A DNA stretch of 59,030 nt from Bacteroidales bacterium (GCA_024401825.1 JAKSKF010000006.1:1-59030), one strand, 5' to 3'. Shown: positions 46,974 through 56,065, numbered from the stretch's first letter. Numbers and translations are program-made. Notes: generated from the sequence alone by a model not told the origin.

Positions 46974-48742
46974 AACTCAACCTCAATTTCTACCAGTTCT
47001 TCATTTTCCTTGAAAAGACTGAGCGTGTACTTGCCCTTGCGGATTCTCGCCGCATCTATTACAGCTCCAGTATCCGTGATGCTGAACCCGTCCGCGACCT
47101 GAGCGCCGGCAGAGTCAAGAAGTTTGATTTCCACCTGGTCCTTGGTCGTTATCACCACCGTGCCGGCGGAAGGGTCCATACTGACCTTGGTACACTCCCT
47201 GATGGTTCTGGGGTCGGCAATCTCCAATGCTCCCACAAAGCCGGGAACATTCCTCTCGTAAGGGCAGGACTTCCATTCTCCGCCGTCCTCCTTGAACATA
47301 GCCATAATCACGTCTCCCACCCGGATTGGCTCCTCCAGGACACAGCCGGAGAAATCCAATCCGACCAGGTATGAACCTCCATCCGGTGTCAGGCCGGAGA
47401 ACTCTTCATCCAGTTGTTTACTTCCAAGAACTTCTACAAGAGAGCCTTCCCTGTTCCAGTGTCCGACGCCAAGTTCGCCGTCAAAAGCCGCGGCACTGAG
47501 ATTTTCATAGTAAGCCACCTTTATTTGCATAGGCAGGCCTGTCTCAAAAACAGTCACCTTATTTCCGTCAACGGTGGCTTCAATGCCTTTCGAGCCCTTG
47601 TAAGTAGTCAATACGATATTGGCGGAGGAAGCGCCTTCATCTTTCTTGAGGTTGAAGATTGCAATGTGGCCTTCAGTATATTCCCCGAACTTCGGAACGG
47701 CGAAGTATCCGTTGTCGGCCCCACCCCATCCGAAGTTTATGTGAATCTTGTCCTGCGCGTCATATCCGTCCGCGACGAACGCGTGCCCGCCTCCGTCCTC
47801 AGCCCATCCGGAATAATGGACGGGGCAGTTGTTCTGAATGCTGCGCTTGATGTTCTCCACCCATTCTTCCTGAGAATACAAGTCAGCGTATGTGAAGACT
47901 TGGGTATCTTCATACTTCATATGCTTCGTAATGGAATTCGCGATATAAATCGCGTGAGAGCCCGTGCCGGAACTTGAATAGCTCGACTTCATCATCACGC
48001 CCAAGTGGTACATCAGCGTGGCGACCGCATTCTTCTGGTCTTCGGTTGCGGTACCGTCGTAAGTCAGCGGCATATTGTCCCAGTCATATCTTTCTCCCAG
48101 CACAACGTCGGGAATCTCAATTTCCCCGGTGATGTAGCCGGGGAGGGTGCCGACACCCGCATCGGGCCACTTGTGATAACGCATAATGATGGCGAGGGCC
48201 GTTGCGGTACAACCGGTATAGCAACGACCTCCCCCGTCTGAGGGGCATTTCAGATTGTAGGGCGAGCCCTGATTCCAGAGAGCCGTTTCAAGCAGCATTT
48301 CGGCAGGCCCTGAAGTCATCTTTGCCGGAGCGGTGACGTCCATCCACGCCTGGGATACTTTTGAATCGGCCTTTGTCCGAAGCCTGCGGTTCGAGTCTAT
48401 GATTCTCTCCCACATCTGCATCCAGGAAAGAAAGTTGGGGGCAGGATTGCCCTCTGACAGATTCCCCTCCGTGGAATAGGCCAGAATGGGCTCGACTGAA
48501 TCGTCGCCGGACACTATCACAAAACCCTTTGCAGGAGTTTTGTAGACATAATATGCCGGAGCCTGCGCGGAGGACTTGACCGCAAAATCAGTCTTGACCA
48601 ACTTGAGTTGCGCCACATCGGCCCGGCATTTCTTGGAGTTAAGGAACTCCGCCGCAATCTTTCTGCAGGCCGTTTCACTAACGGGCGCCGCCACTGCCAG
48701 CAGAGGGCAGAGCAGACAGAGAATTAATAACAGTTTTTTCAT
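46970..48742 (-). CDS. Secreted C10 family cysteine peptidase (streptopain/SpeB type)
   Basis: The 590-residue protein starts at MKKLLLILCLLCPLL (signal peptide); a longer frame adds nine residues. A C10 propeptide follows (about 20-125, with KGFVIVSGDD and ILAYS motifs). The catalytic cysteine lies in TGCTATALAIIMRYHKWP and the histidine in GGGHAFVADGYD, followed by the family INFGWGG. After the protease come beta-rich domains; the last 70 residues (CTKVSMDPSAGTV to the end) look like a C-terminal sorting or immunoglobulin-like module. Homologues include SpeB, interpain and Bacteroides fragilis Bfp proteases. It lies just downstream of a hairpin after the SusCD-lipoprotein genes. Confidence 0.92.
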   Translation of the reverse strand: MKKLLLILCLLCPLLAVAAPVSETACRKIAAEFLNSKKCRADVAQLKLVKTDFAVKSSAQAPAYYVYKTPAKGFVIVSGDDSVEPILAYSTEGNLSEGNPAPNFLSWMQMWERIIDSNRRLRTKADSKVSQAWMDVTAPAKMTSGPAEMLLETALWNQGSPYNLKCPSDGGGRCYTGCTATALAIIMRYHKWPDAGVGTLPGYITGEIEIPDVVLGERYDWDNMPLTYDGTATEDQKNAVATLMYHLGVMMKSSYSSSGTGSHAIYIANSITKHMKYEDTQVFTYADLYSQEEWVENIKRSIQNNCPVHYSGWAEDGGGHAFVADGYDAQDKIHINFGWGGADNGYFAVPKFGEYTEGHIAIFNLKKDEGASSANIVLTTYKGSKGIEATVDGNKVTVFETGLPMQIKVAYYENLSAAAFDGELGVGHWNREGSLVEVLGSKQLDEEFSGLTPDGGSYLVGLDFSGCVLEEPIRVGDVIMAMFKEDGGEWKSCPYERNVPGFVGALEIADPRTIRECTKVSMDPSAGTVVITTKDQVEIKLLDSAGAQVADGFSITDTGAVIDAARIRKGKYTLSLFKENEELVEIEVEL

Positions 48743-48749
48743 AAGATGT

Positions 48750-48784
48750 AAAAAAGTGGCGGCTGTCAAAAGGAAGCCGCCACT
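48750..48784 (-). terminator. Terminator/attenuator between the surface-lipoprotein and C10 genes
   Basis: On the minus strand AGTGGCGGCT (48784-48775) pairs perfectly with AGCCGCCACT (48764-48755) around a 10-nt loop, followed by six T. The run ends 7 nt before the C10 start codon. It either ends susCD transcription or forms the leader of the C10 mRNA as an attenuator. Confidence 0.88.
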
Positions 48785-48813
48785 AATTTAGTCAAAAAAC
48801 TTCGTATCTGACA

Positions 48814-50643
48814 CTACTTATACAATTCGTAAGATTTTTTTTCAATGCTATTGAATCTCTTTACAGCATTGAGCGGTGTGCAGAATCTGAAATCTCTGCT
48901 ATTCTCGCGAGGTCTGAAATTGAATACGGGCTTGGCAGTTGAGGGAGCCTTGGCAGAAGCCGCCGCAAGTTCGAACGTCTCAAGACCATCGCAGATATAA
49001 GTATAGTCTGCGTCATCGAAGTAGTACACAAGATAAATATTTATACTGCCGTCTCTTCCGACATATCCTGAGGGACCACCCCAATAAGAGGCGTCATCTG
49101 CCAATATTGCGGCATAGCCGGTGACCTCTGCGCCGATACCTGTATCAAGCCCCTCTTCTGCTACGACAGTACCGTCTTCCTCGATTGTAAAGAACAAATC
49201 TCCACCGGGATAGTCACCATCCCCACTGCACCAACCAGTAATTTTGTAACTGTTGGAGTCAGGGAAGCGATAGAGTTCAAGACCCTCTTCTACATAAGGG
49301 ATAGTTCCGTCTTCGTCTTCAGAGAAGAAACAAGAGTTATAGGTGAAATTACCTGTTCCTATAAGTTCCCACTCGGGAGCTGCTACTCCGTGTGCGACAT
49401 ACTTGAATGATGACAATCCTGCACTCACCAACTCAGGTTCTGCTCCTTCCTCTCCTTCTGCGAATCCAGCAACCACAATGCTGTAAGTCTGGTCAGCTAC
49501 AGGGTCAACGATGGGGAGCTTGATGTCTCCGCCTTCCGTAATTTCCAGAATACCTTCCTCTTCTGCCATAATCTTTTCCAGACCGACGTCACCGTCCTTT
49601 CCTTCAATCAGGACAACTTTGGCAAAGTCGATATCCTCTCCCAAAGCTACTGTAGCCTTCACAATCTCCTCGTCGGTTACGTCAATTTCACGACCGGTAT
49701 ACTTTACAGAGATTGAGTAATCATAAATGGGAACATTGGGGAATACAATCAGATGCCTTCCCTTACCAGAGAGCCATCCCGAACCGTTTTCGTCAAGTAT
49801 TACGGCGCCTAAATCCACGACAGCAGGAAGTCCGTTTTCCTGGAACTCCTGAACTGCGGCATAAGGAAACAAAGACTCATATCCTCTCAGGGCAGAAGGA
49901 TGATACAGGGTGAACAGGCCTCCATCATAGAAAACTCCGGTAAAGTAGGGGTCATAGTAAATCCATCCCTTCTGGGCATTTGAGACCCTTTTGTAGGTTT
50001 CACCTTCTTTGAGAACTTTGAACTGGAGGAAAGCGTCAGCATCAGCTCCAGCTTTATCAAGATGCTCCTCTTTGTTCTGTTTCGTATAAGGGTCAGCCAG
50101 TTTGAAGACGCTGGGGTCCTGCTCGCTCTGGAAAATTTCTGCCTCAACATATCCCTCGAGGTTCTCCCAGAACCAGCTATCCTTAAACTTCGCCTTGCCC
50201 AGAGAAATCCAGTTATAGTCCAGAGTTATTGTTACTACGGTTGTATCAATACCTGCCGTAGAAGGGTTCTGAAATGTCAGAGTAGCCTGTATTGATTGTC
50301 CGAGGTCAAACTTCTTTGAAATGCCTATTTCATAAATAGCCTCTGCCTGGCCTTTTTCGAACATTACTCCCGCAGGGAAAGAAACATATTCGGATGAACT
50401 TGCCGGAACTGAACCGGTAACGTCCAGATATGCAGGTAGCCTGTTGTCTCCACGGACAATGGGAACCTGCACCTTTGTCATATCGTCAGCAGGAGCGAAG
50501 ACGTAAGACAGCTTGGTTGAAGGGAATGAGAAGCCCTCGCCTATCTTGTCTGTCTTATTCCAGTAACCCTCCTTGCTGCAGGAAGCAAGCAAACTTCCCG
50601 CAAGCGCGATGGCTGCCAAAACCAATGATTTATAATTTTTCAT
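48814..50643 (-). CDS. Surface lipoprotein in the susCD operon (SusE-position, function unknown)
   Basis: The 609-residue protein has a lipoprotein signal (lipobox LASC, C22). It is acidic and beta-rich, with an N-terminal Calx-beta-like/DUF-type domain (FAPADDMTKVQVPIVRG; SEYVSFPAGVMFEKGQAEA), middle domains with repeated YxI/V strands, and a C-terminal region with many Y, D and G residues (ITGWCSGDGDYPGGDLFFTIE). It sits directly after susD (27 nt), where PUL-like operons encode ligand-binding lipoproteins such as SusE. No enzyme motif is seen. Its composition is more acidic than its neighbours. Confidence 0.8.
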   Translation of the reverse strand: MKNYKSLVLAAIALAGSLLASCSKEGYWNKTDKIGEGFSFPSTKLSYVFAPADDMTKVQVPIVRGDNRLPAYLDVTGSVPASSSEYVSFPAGVMFEKGQAEAIYEIGISKKFDLGQSIQATLTFQNPSTAGIDTTVVTITLDYNWISLGKAKFKDSWFWENLEGYVEAEIFQSEQDPSVFKLADPYTKQNKEEHLDKAGADADAFLQFKVLKEGETYKRVSNAQKGWIYYDPYFTGVFYDGGLFTLYHPSALRGYESLFPYAAVQEFQENGLPAVVDLGAVILDENGSGWLSGKGRHLIVFPNVPIYDYSISVKYTGREIDVTDEEIVKATVALGEDIDFAKVVLIEGKDGDVGLEKIMAEEEGILEITEGGDIKLPIVDPVADQTYSIVVAGFAEGEEGAEPELVSAGLSSFKYVAHGVAAPEWELIGTGNFTYNSCFFSEDEDGTIPYVEEGLELYRFPDSNSYKITGWCSGDGDYPGGDLFFTIEEDGTVVAEEGLDTGIGAEVTGYAAILADDASYWGGPSGYVGRDGSINIYLVYYFDDADYTYICDGLETFELAAASAKAPSTAKPVFNFRPRENSRDFRFCTPLNAVKRFNSIEKKSYELYK

Positions 50644-50670
50644 TTCTTGTCGTTTTTAGATTCCTTAAAA

Positions 50671-52281
50671 TTACTCCTGAACGGGCTTGGGCGCTTCGCC
50701 GGGAGCGTTATTGTCTGCGTCGGTGAGCTTGGGATTACCCTCGATTTCAGACTTGGGCAGACAGTAAATCATATAAGGGTCGTCCGGAGCGACGTTGAAT
50801 ATCCACTCGGGGGCTATGTCCGCATAGCCTATTCCGCGACGGTCGATACCCTTTTCAAGGCGAAGGATGTCAAAGTACGAGAGGCCTTCTCCCCACAGTT
50901 CTATTCTCCTCTGAAGCCATACCTGTTCCTGAACGTCCGCAGCGGATGACGCCCTGCAAGCGTACTTGCCGTCGCGGTAAGTCTTGACGAATTCCTCAAG
51001 TTTGCTTGCGCCGAGAGCAGGGTTGCCTGCCATAGCGGTAGCCTCGGCATCAATCAGATACATTTCCTCTATACGCATAAGGGGAATGTCGTTGGCATTG
51101 GTCGACTGGTTGAGGACTCCGTTGTATGAGTTGAATTTTGTCTGGAGGTGAGGTATTTCTCTCAGTTTATACATTCCTGTCAGGAAGGCCATCTGCTCCT
51201 TTGACAGCGCTTTGTTTGACTTGGAGTCATCAAGCCACCAGGTCCTGCGGACATCTGTAGCATTGATGCTGCTGTAAAGAGGAATGCTGCAGGACTTCCA
51301 ACCGCCGACACTTGCATATCCGTAGTTGAATGAGCCCATATGGCTTATCCAGTTCACGATTCCTGACGTAACCACACGGTCTGTCTCGGCAATCACGATG
51401 GCCCACATCCAGTTGTGAAGGCTGGAAGAGTTGAAGCCCGGGCCTGTCGCTTCCTTCTGGGAGAGGGGCGTTGCGCTTGAAGCGGCGATTGCCGCCTGGG
51501 CATCTGATGCGGCATCCCCCCAATTCTGCATTACGAGGTTCACCCGCGCGCGGATTCCGTAAACGGTAGCAAGGTCAACGTAACGCTTGTCGTCACGCAC
51601 GGTGGGGTTGTCAGCAAGAAGTTCCACCGCACTGTCAAGGTCGGTTATAATCTGGTCATAAACTTCCTGTACGCTTGAGCGAGCCGCCCCTTCCTCTGCG
51701 CACTGCTGCGCGTTGGTGTCGAGAATAAGGGGAACGCAAGGAAGATTCTCGTGTCCCTTATATGTGAACTGATAGAGCTGCGCAAGCACAAAGTAGTCGA
51801 ACGCCCTCATAGCGAGACCCTGTGCAAGATAGAATTTTGAAAGAGGTTCCTCCGTAGCGGGGTCTATACCGGCAACGACGAGGTTTGCAGAGTAAATCTG
51901 CTGGTAAAGGTCATTCCAGAACATCAGCGTCGTGCCATAACTGTAAACGTGGTCAGAAAGGTCACAGGCGTCGGAGAACCAGTTGTATCCGACGTTGGGT
52001 GAAAGCATATCGATTCCGCGGCAGTCGGTGTCCAGCATAATGGAACCGAAACCGAAGTCGCTGTGATATCCGTTGCCTGTCCCGAGGCCGCCCATATACT
52101 GGTTGAACATAGAGGCGATACCTGCAACGCCCGCGCTGATTTTGGCGGGGTCTGCATTCAGAACTTCCTTCTTCTGCTCCGTCGTGATGAGGGAACCCTG
52201 GGGCGCAGTATTCAAATCGACACAAGCCGTAAGAGCAAGTGCAGAAGTTGCCAGAACAAATATTTTATTGTAAAGTTTCAT
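50671..52281 (-). CDS. susD: SusD/RagB-family nutrient-binding lipoprotein
   Basis: SusD proteins form a lid on a SusC channel and bind oligosaccharides or peptides at the cell surface. The 536-residue protein has a lipobox LTAC (C20), TPR-like helices and the RagB/SusD C-terminal region RIEEMYLIDAEATAMAGNPA near 390. It is 19 nt after susC. No glycosidase gene is nearby, while a C10 protease is, so peptides (as for RagAB) are the better guess. Confidence 0.94.
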   Translation of the reverse strand: MKLYNKIFVLATSALALTACVDLNTAPQGSLITTEQKKEVLNADPAKISAGVAGIASMFNQYMGGLGTGNGYHSDFGFGSIMLDTDCRGIDMLSPNVGYNWFSDACDLSDHVYSYGTTLMFWNDLYQQIYSANLVVAGIDPATEEPLSKFYLAQGLAMRAFDYFVLAQLYQFTYKGHENLPCVPLILDTNAQQCAEEGAARSSVQEVYDQIITDLDSAVELLADNPTVRDDKRYVDLATVYGIRARVNLVMQNWGDAASDAQAAIAASSATPLSQKEATGPGFNSSSLHNWMWAIVIAETDRVVTSGIVNWISHMGSFNYGYASVGGWKSCSIPLYSSINATDVRRTWWLDDSKSNKALSKEQMAFLTGMYKLREIPHLQTKFNSYNGVLNQSTNANDIPLMRIEEMYLIDAEATAMAGNPALGASKLEEFVKTYRDGKYACRASSAADVQEQVWLQRRIELWGEGLSYFDILRLEKGIDRRGIGYADIAPEWIFNVAPDDPYMIYCLPKSEIEGNPKLTDADNNAPGEAPKPVQE

Positions 52282-52300
52282 ATCTCTTCAATATTAAGCG

Positions 52301-55300
52301 TTAGAAAGTGAGCTTGATACCACCTGAGATGGTACGGAGCGCAGTGTAAAGAGATGTGGTTGCTGAGGTGAAACTCTGGCGGGGGTCGAGACCCTTGCGC
52401 GCGGAGAACACGGCAAGATTGTCAGCAGCACCGTAGATACGGATTCCCTCTATGCCTATCTTCTGTGTCAAAGTCTTGGGGAAAGTGTATCCCAAGGTGA
52501 TGTTGTTCAGAGAAAGGTAATTTGAAGAAATCAGGAACCTGTCTGAAGTGGCGTTCGCATACTTGTCTGTAGAACTCAGACGAGGGATGTCGGTGTTGAC
52601 GTTGGTGGGAGTCCAGGCACCCGCGATGTCGGTGTGCCAGGTCTGGCCAAGGTCTGACGAGGTTCCGCTGTGCATCAAATTCTGGTAACCGGAATCCATA
52701 ATCTTACCGCCCAACTGGTATGCGAACTGGATTGAGAAATCCACTCCGAAGAAAGAGAGACTTGTTCCGAAACCTCCTGACACCTTGGGAAGAATGTCTC
52801 CGGTTGACTGGCGGTTGGTGGCCTGGGCAACAGAATAGTTGGTGGTGGGATACTCGGGAGCATCTTCATCCACAACCTCCTTGGTTCCGCCCATTCCGTC
52901 ATCGACTTTCTTGTAAGGCTTCGCCCAGTAGAGGGCTTCACCTGTGGAAGCGTCAACGCCCGCGTACTTCACGATGTAGAGCTGGTACATTGACTCGCCT
53001 TCAGTATAGATGCGGCTGCCGCTTATGAGTTTGCCTTCAAGGTCGGGAGAAAGCTTGATGACCTTGTTCTTGAGGAAGGTGGCGTTGCCGAAGAGATTCC
53101 ACTCCACGTTCTTGGTCTTGACCAGAGTTCCGTTGAGGTCTATCTCCACACCATAGTTGCGCATAGAGCCGATGTTCATAGGCACGCTGCTGTAACCGTT
53201 CGATGCCGCCACGGGCTTGTAGTAAAGCATATTCTCGGTCTGACGGCTGAAATATTCCACGCTTCCGGAGAACCTTTCCTTGAAGAGACTGAAGTCGACA
53301 CCCACGTTGAACGCGTTGGTTGTCTCCCAGGTAAGTTCGGGGTTACCCTTGTAGGCAAGTGTTCCGTCCGAGAACACGCCGTCCGAGCCGGTCATGGAGT
53401 ACTGGTCCAGATAAGCGTAGTCGTTTTGGATGTTGTCATTGCCCTGCTGTCCGAAGGAAGCCTTGAACTTGAGCAGGTCTATCCAGCCTGCACTCTTGAC
53501 GAAATCCTCGTTGCCCATATTCCAGGCAGCGGAAACTGACCAGAAGTTGCCCCATCTGTTGTTGGGTGCGAAGCGAGAGGAACCGTCGCGACGGTAAGAA
53601 GCTGAAAGGAAGTATGTCTCGTCGTAGTCATAGTTCAGACGGGAGATTATACCCATAGTGGCATACGAGACCACAGAACCGTAACCGACACAACCGTAAC
53701 CGCGGCGCTGGTCGATGGTATTGTCAACAGCCCAGATGCCGGGCGCGTAAAGATTCTGACCGTATGCTTCCATTGATTCGCCGTTCTCCACGAATGACTC
53801 GAAGCCCACGAGAGCGTCGATTGTGTGATGAGTGGCGAATGTCTTCTTGTAGTTTGCAAGATACTGCTGTGTCCAGGCGAAAGTCCTGTCCAAAGCCTGA
53901 ACGGCCTCGCCGCCGTAATTTGCGCTCTGTCCGTACTTGCCGCTGCTAGCCATATGGCTGCGGGTGTTGTCGATGAACACACCGGCGGTTGCGGTGAGCT
54001 TGAATCCGTCGAAAGGAGTGATTTCAGCGAAAATCTTGCTGTTCAGCACGTCGGAAAGATATTCCTGTATCTGGTAGGTAAGGTCTCCGATAGGGTTTGA
54101 TATTGACATCCAGTTACGGGTGAAGTTGGTTGAATTGCCGTCACCGTAGTCATAGATGGGATTCTTGCCGTCGAAAATCTTGTTGCCGTTCGCATCCCTT
54201 ACGAACATAGGATAAACGGGAGCGATACTGTTCGCTATGTAGAACGCGTTGCCTGATGAGCTTGTAGATGTCTGATTATCGGGATAGCGGCTGTTTGTGT
54301 AGCTGTAAGATACGTTGGTACCGAGTTTGAGCCACTTCTTGGCCTGATAGTCAACCTTCAACAGGGCGCTCACGCGGTCGAAACCCGAACCCAGGATGAC
54401 ACCGCCGTCAGCAAGATAGCCGGCGCTGAAATAGTAGTTCAGTTTGTCCGTACCGCCCGATACGCTGAGGTTGTATTCCTGACGCATCTGGTTGGAGAAT
54501 GTGTTTGCCGCCCAGTCGTCGGGAGTGTAGAAATACTGTCCGTCTGAATATCCGAGCGTCGCCGCGGGATTGATTTTACCGTTGAGTATGAGATTCTGAC
54601 CCTCGGGAAGAGTGTAAATCTGATATCCGATGGATGAAAACATCTTGCCGTTCGCATAGGCGTCGGCAGCGGATGCGCTGTATCCGAGGGAATAGAGACC
54701 GGTATTGTAGAGAGACTTGTACATAGTCTCCATATATTCGGCAGTGTTGCTGATGACGTCATAATTCTTGACTGCGCGTGAATTCACACCCACACGGGCG
54801 TCGAGAGTCACCTTGGCGTCTCCGTTGGAACCTTTCTTGGTCTGGATGAGGATGACGCCGTTCGCTCCGCGGGCACCGTAAAGGGCGGCGGCGGCAGCGT
54901 CCTTGAGGACACTCATAGACTCGATGTCCTGGGAGTTGATGGCAGCGATGTCTCCGTCGTAAGGAACGCCGTCAACTACATAGAGAGGGGCCATACCTGC
55001 GTTGATTGAACCGAAACCGCGGATACGCACTGTGGCGTCCGTACCGGGCTGGCCGTTTGAAGAAGTCGTCTGAACACCTGCCACAGAACCGGAGAGGGCC
55101 TGTGTGAGGTTGGAGACCTGACGTTTCTCGAGGTCTTCCGACTTCACTACGCTGGCTGAACCCGTGAAGGTGGCCTTCGTTGAAGTACCGTAGGCGACGA
55201 CGATGGTTTCATCGAGGAAATTCGCATCTACCTCAAGGGTCACGTTGTGGAGCGCGGCTCCGGCAATGGCGATTTCCGCCGTCTTGTAGCCGACACAGGA

Positions 55301-55519
55301 GATGACGAGGGTTCCCTTTGAAGAGGCGGCGATGGAATATGAACCATCGAGCCCTGTCTCCGTTCCGGTGGTAGTGCCTTTTACCACTACTGAAGCGAAA
55401 GGAACGGCTTCACCGCTTGAAGCATCCTTGACAACACCGCTGACGGTGATGTTCTGCGCATAAGAGGCAGAGCATACAAGGACCATCAAAGCTGCGAATA
55501 GCAATTTGATTTTTTTCAT
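52301..55519 (-). CDS. susC: SusC/RagA-family TonB-linked outer-membrane transporter
   Basis: This TonB-dependent channel imports large nutrients across the outer membrane. The 1072-residue protein has a signal peptide, a carboxypeptidase-D-like regulatory domain (ITVSGVVKDASSGEAVPFAS to about residue 105), the plug (RKQVSNLTQALSG; VRIRGFGSINAG; DAAAAALYGARGANGVI near 210) and a full beta barrel ending GGIKLTF. No N-terminal signalling (STN) domain is visible, so no sigma/anti-sigma partner is expected and none is nearby. It is first gene of its operon, preceded by a long AT-rich region. Confidence 0.96.
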   Translation of the reverse strand: MKKIKLLFAALMVLVCSASYAQNITVSGVVKDASSGEAVPFASVVVKGTTTGTETGLDGSYSIAASSKGTLVISCVGYKTAEIAIAGAALHNVTLEVDANFLDETIVVAYGTSTKATFTGSASVVKSEDLEKRQVSNLTQALSGSVAGVQTTSSNGQPGTDATVRIRGFGSINAGMAPLYVVDGVPYDGDIAAINSQDIESMSVLKDAAAAALYGARGANGVILIQTKKGSNGDAKVTLDARVGVNSRAVKNYDVISNTAEYMETMYKSLYNTGLYSLGYSASAADAYANGKMFSSIGYQIYTLPEGQNLILNGKINPAATLGYSDGQYFYTPDDWAANTFSNQMRQEYNLSVSGGTDKLNYYFSAGYLADGGVILGSGFDRVSALLKVDYQAKKWLKLGTNVSYSYTNSRYPDNQTSTSSSGNAFYIANSIAPVYPMFVRDANGNKIFDGKNPIYDYGDGNSTNFTRNWMSISNPIGDLTYQIQEYLSDVLNSKIFAEITPFDGFKLTATAGVFIDNTRSHMASSGKYGQSANYGGEAVQALDRTFAWTQQYLANYKKTFATHHTIDALVGFESFVENGESMEAYGQNLYAPGIWAVDNTIDQRRGYGCVGYGSVVSYATMGIISRLNYDYDETYFLSASYRRDGSSRFAPNNRWGNFWSVSAAWNMGNEDFVKSAGWIDLLKFKASFGQQGNDNIQNDYAYLDQYSMTGSDGVFSDGTLAYKGNPELTWETTNAFNVGVDFSLFKERFSGSVEYFSRQTENMLYYKPVAASNGYSSVPMNIGSMRNYGVEIDLNGTLVKTKNVEWNLFGNATFLKNKVIKLSPDLEGKLISGSRIYTEGESMYQLYIVKYAGVDASTGEALYWAKPYKKVDDGMGGTKEVVDEDAPEYPTTNYSVAQATNRQSTGDILPKVSGGFGTSLSFFGVDFSIQFAYQLGGKIMDSGYQNLMHSGTSSDLGQTWHTDIAGAWTPTNVNTDIPRLSSTDKYANATSDRFLISSNYLSLNNITLGYTFPKTLTQKIGIEGIRIYGAADNLAVFSARKGLDPRQSFTSATTSLYTALRTISGGIKLTF

Positions 55520-55810
55520 CGGTTAAACTTTAAATTAAACAATTAACTATACTAACTAACGTTATCAAATTCACGTTGTATATTTTGGAGCGTAAAAACG
55601 CAAACAGGGGCGCAATTTAGAGATAATAATTTTATTTACAAAAATTTTTTAAAAAATTTATTATATGGCAAAAAGTATGAATAGCCACGGTTAAACCGTC
55701 TTTTTAAAATAATATTTATTGTTTTTGAAAAATTCCCTTACGGTTTAAATAATTTTTGTGGAAATTTATTTTAAACTGTAAGCAAATTATTAGATAATTC
55801 TTTAGATAAA

Positions 55811-55959
55811 GCGAGTTACGGTGTCCCGATGGACACTATAACTTGCTGCAATCCTGTATTTAGGAGCACCGGCTTCCCGGCTATACTGAATTTTCCCCTG
55901 CCCGGGCGCCGGAATAGAAATAAAGAAGCCCTTGCAGCATTAACTCCAAGGGCTTTTTT
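55811..55959 (+). ncRNA. Possible structured small RNA, unassigned
   Basis: A long hairpin (55811-55846) has GTGTCC/GGACAC next to AGTTA/TAACT. GC-rich complementary pieces follow (CCGGCTTCCCGG, GCCCGGGC), then a textbook terminator with T6 at 55926-55959. This layout would fit a plus-strand small RNA of about 150 nt. No known RNA family and no clear promoter were recognised, so the call is weak; structured leader or 3' processing sequence of the tRNA transcript is an alternative. Confidence 0.25.
55926..55959. terminator. Bidirectional terminator below tRNA-Pro
   Basis: AAGCCCTTG (55926-55934) pairs with CAAGGGCTT (55947-55955); six T (55954-55959) follow on the plus strand. On the minus strand the same stem is followed by CTTTATTTC, so it can also end the tRNA-Pro transcript. 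Confidence 0.75.
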
Positions 55960-55967
55960 AAAGCAAG

Positions 55968-56041
55968 TCGGGATGATCTGACTCGAACAGACGACCCCCA
56001 CGTCCCTAACGTGGTGCGCTAACCAACTGCGCCACATCCCG
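55968..56041 (-). tRNA. tRNA-Pro with anticodon AGG
   Basis: On the minus strand the acceptor CGGGATG/CATCCCG pairs perfectly, with C1-G72 and discriminator A73, all proline identity features. D stem GCGC/GCGC, anticodon stem CCACG/CGTGG and T stem GTCTG/CAGAT are intact. The 7-nt loop is TTAGGGA, so the anticodon is AGG, with adenosine at wobble position 34 where bacteria normally have T, G or C. CCA is not encoded. Confidence 0.93.
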
Positions 56042-56052
56042 TTTGCGGACCG

Positions 56053-56060
56053 CAAATATA
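56053..56060 (-). promoter_or_regulatory. Predicted -7 promoter box for tRNA-Pro
   Basis: The minus strand reads TATATTTG, a full match to the consensus, 11 nt upstream of the mature tRNA 5' end. Confidence 0.65.
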
Positions 56061-56065
56061 CTACT

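Larger units (their letters stand above)
55520..55967. promoter_or_regulatory. Gene-free region upstream of susC
   Basis: No credible gene is seen in these 448 bases. Positions 55520-55805 are extremely AT-rich compared with the rest of the window, with A- and T-tracts (for example 55640-55660 and 55700-55760), and are likely to hold the susC promoter and leader. No exact TAnnTTTG box was found; TGAATTTG on the minus strand (55576-55583) is one base off. Positions 55806-55959 are GC-richer and structured. Confidence 0.6.
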
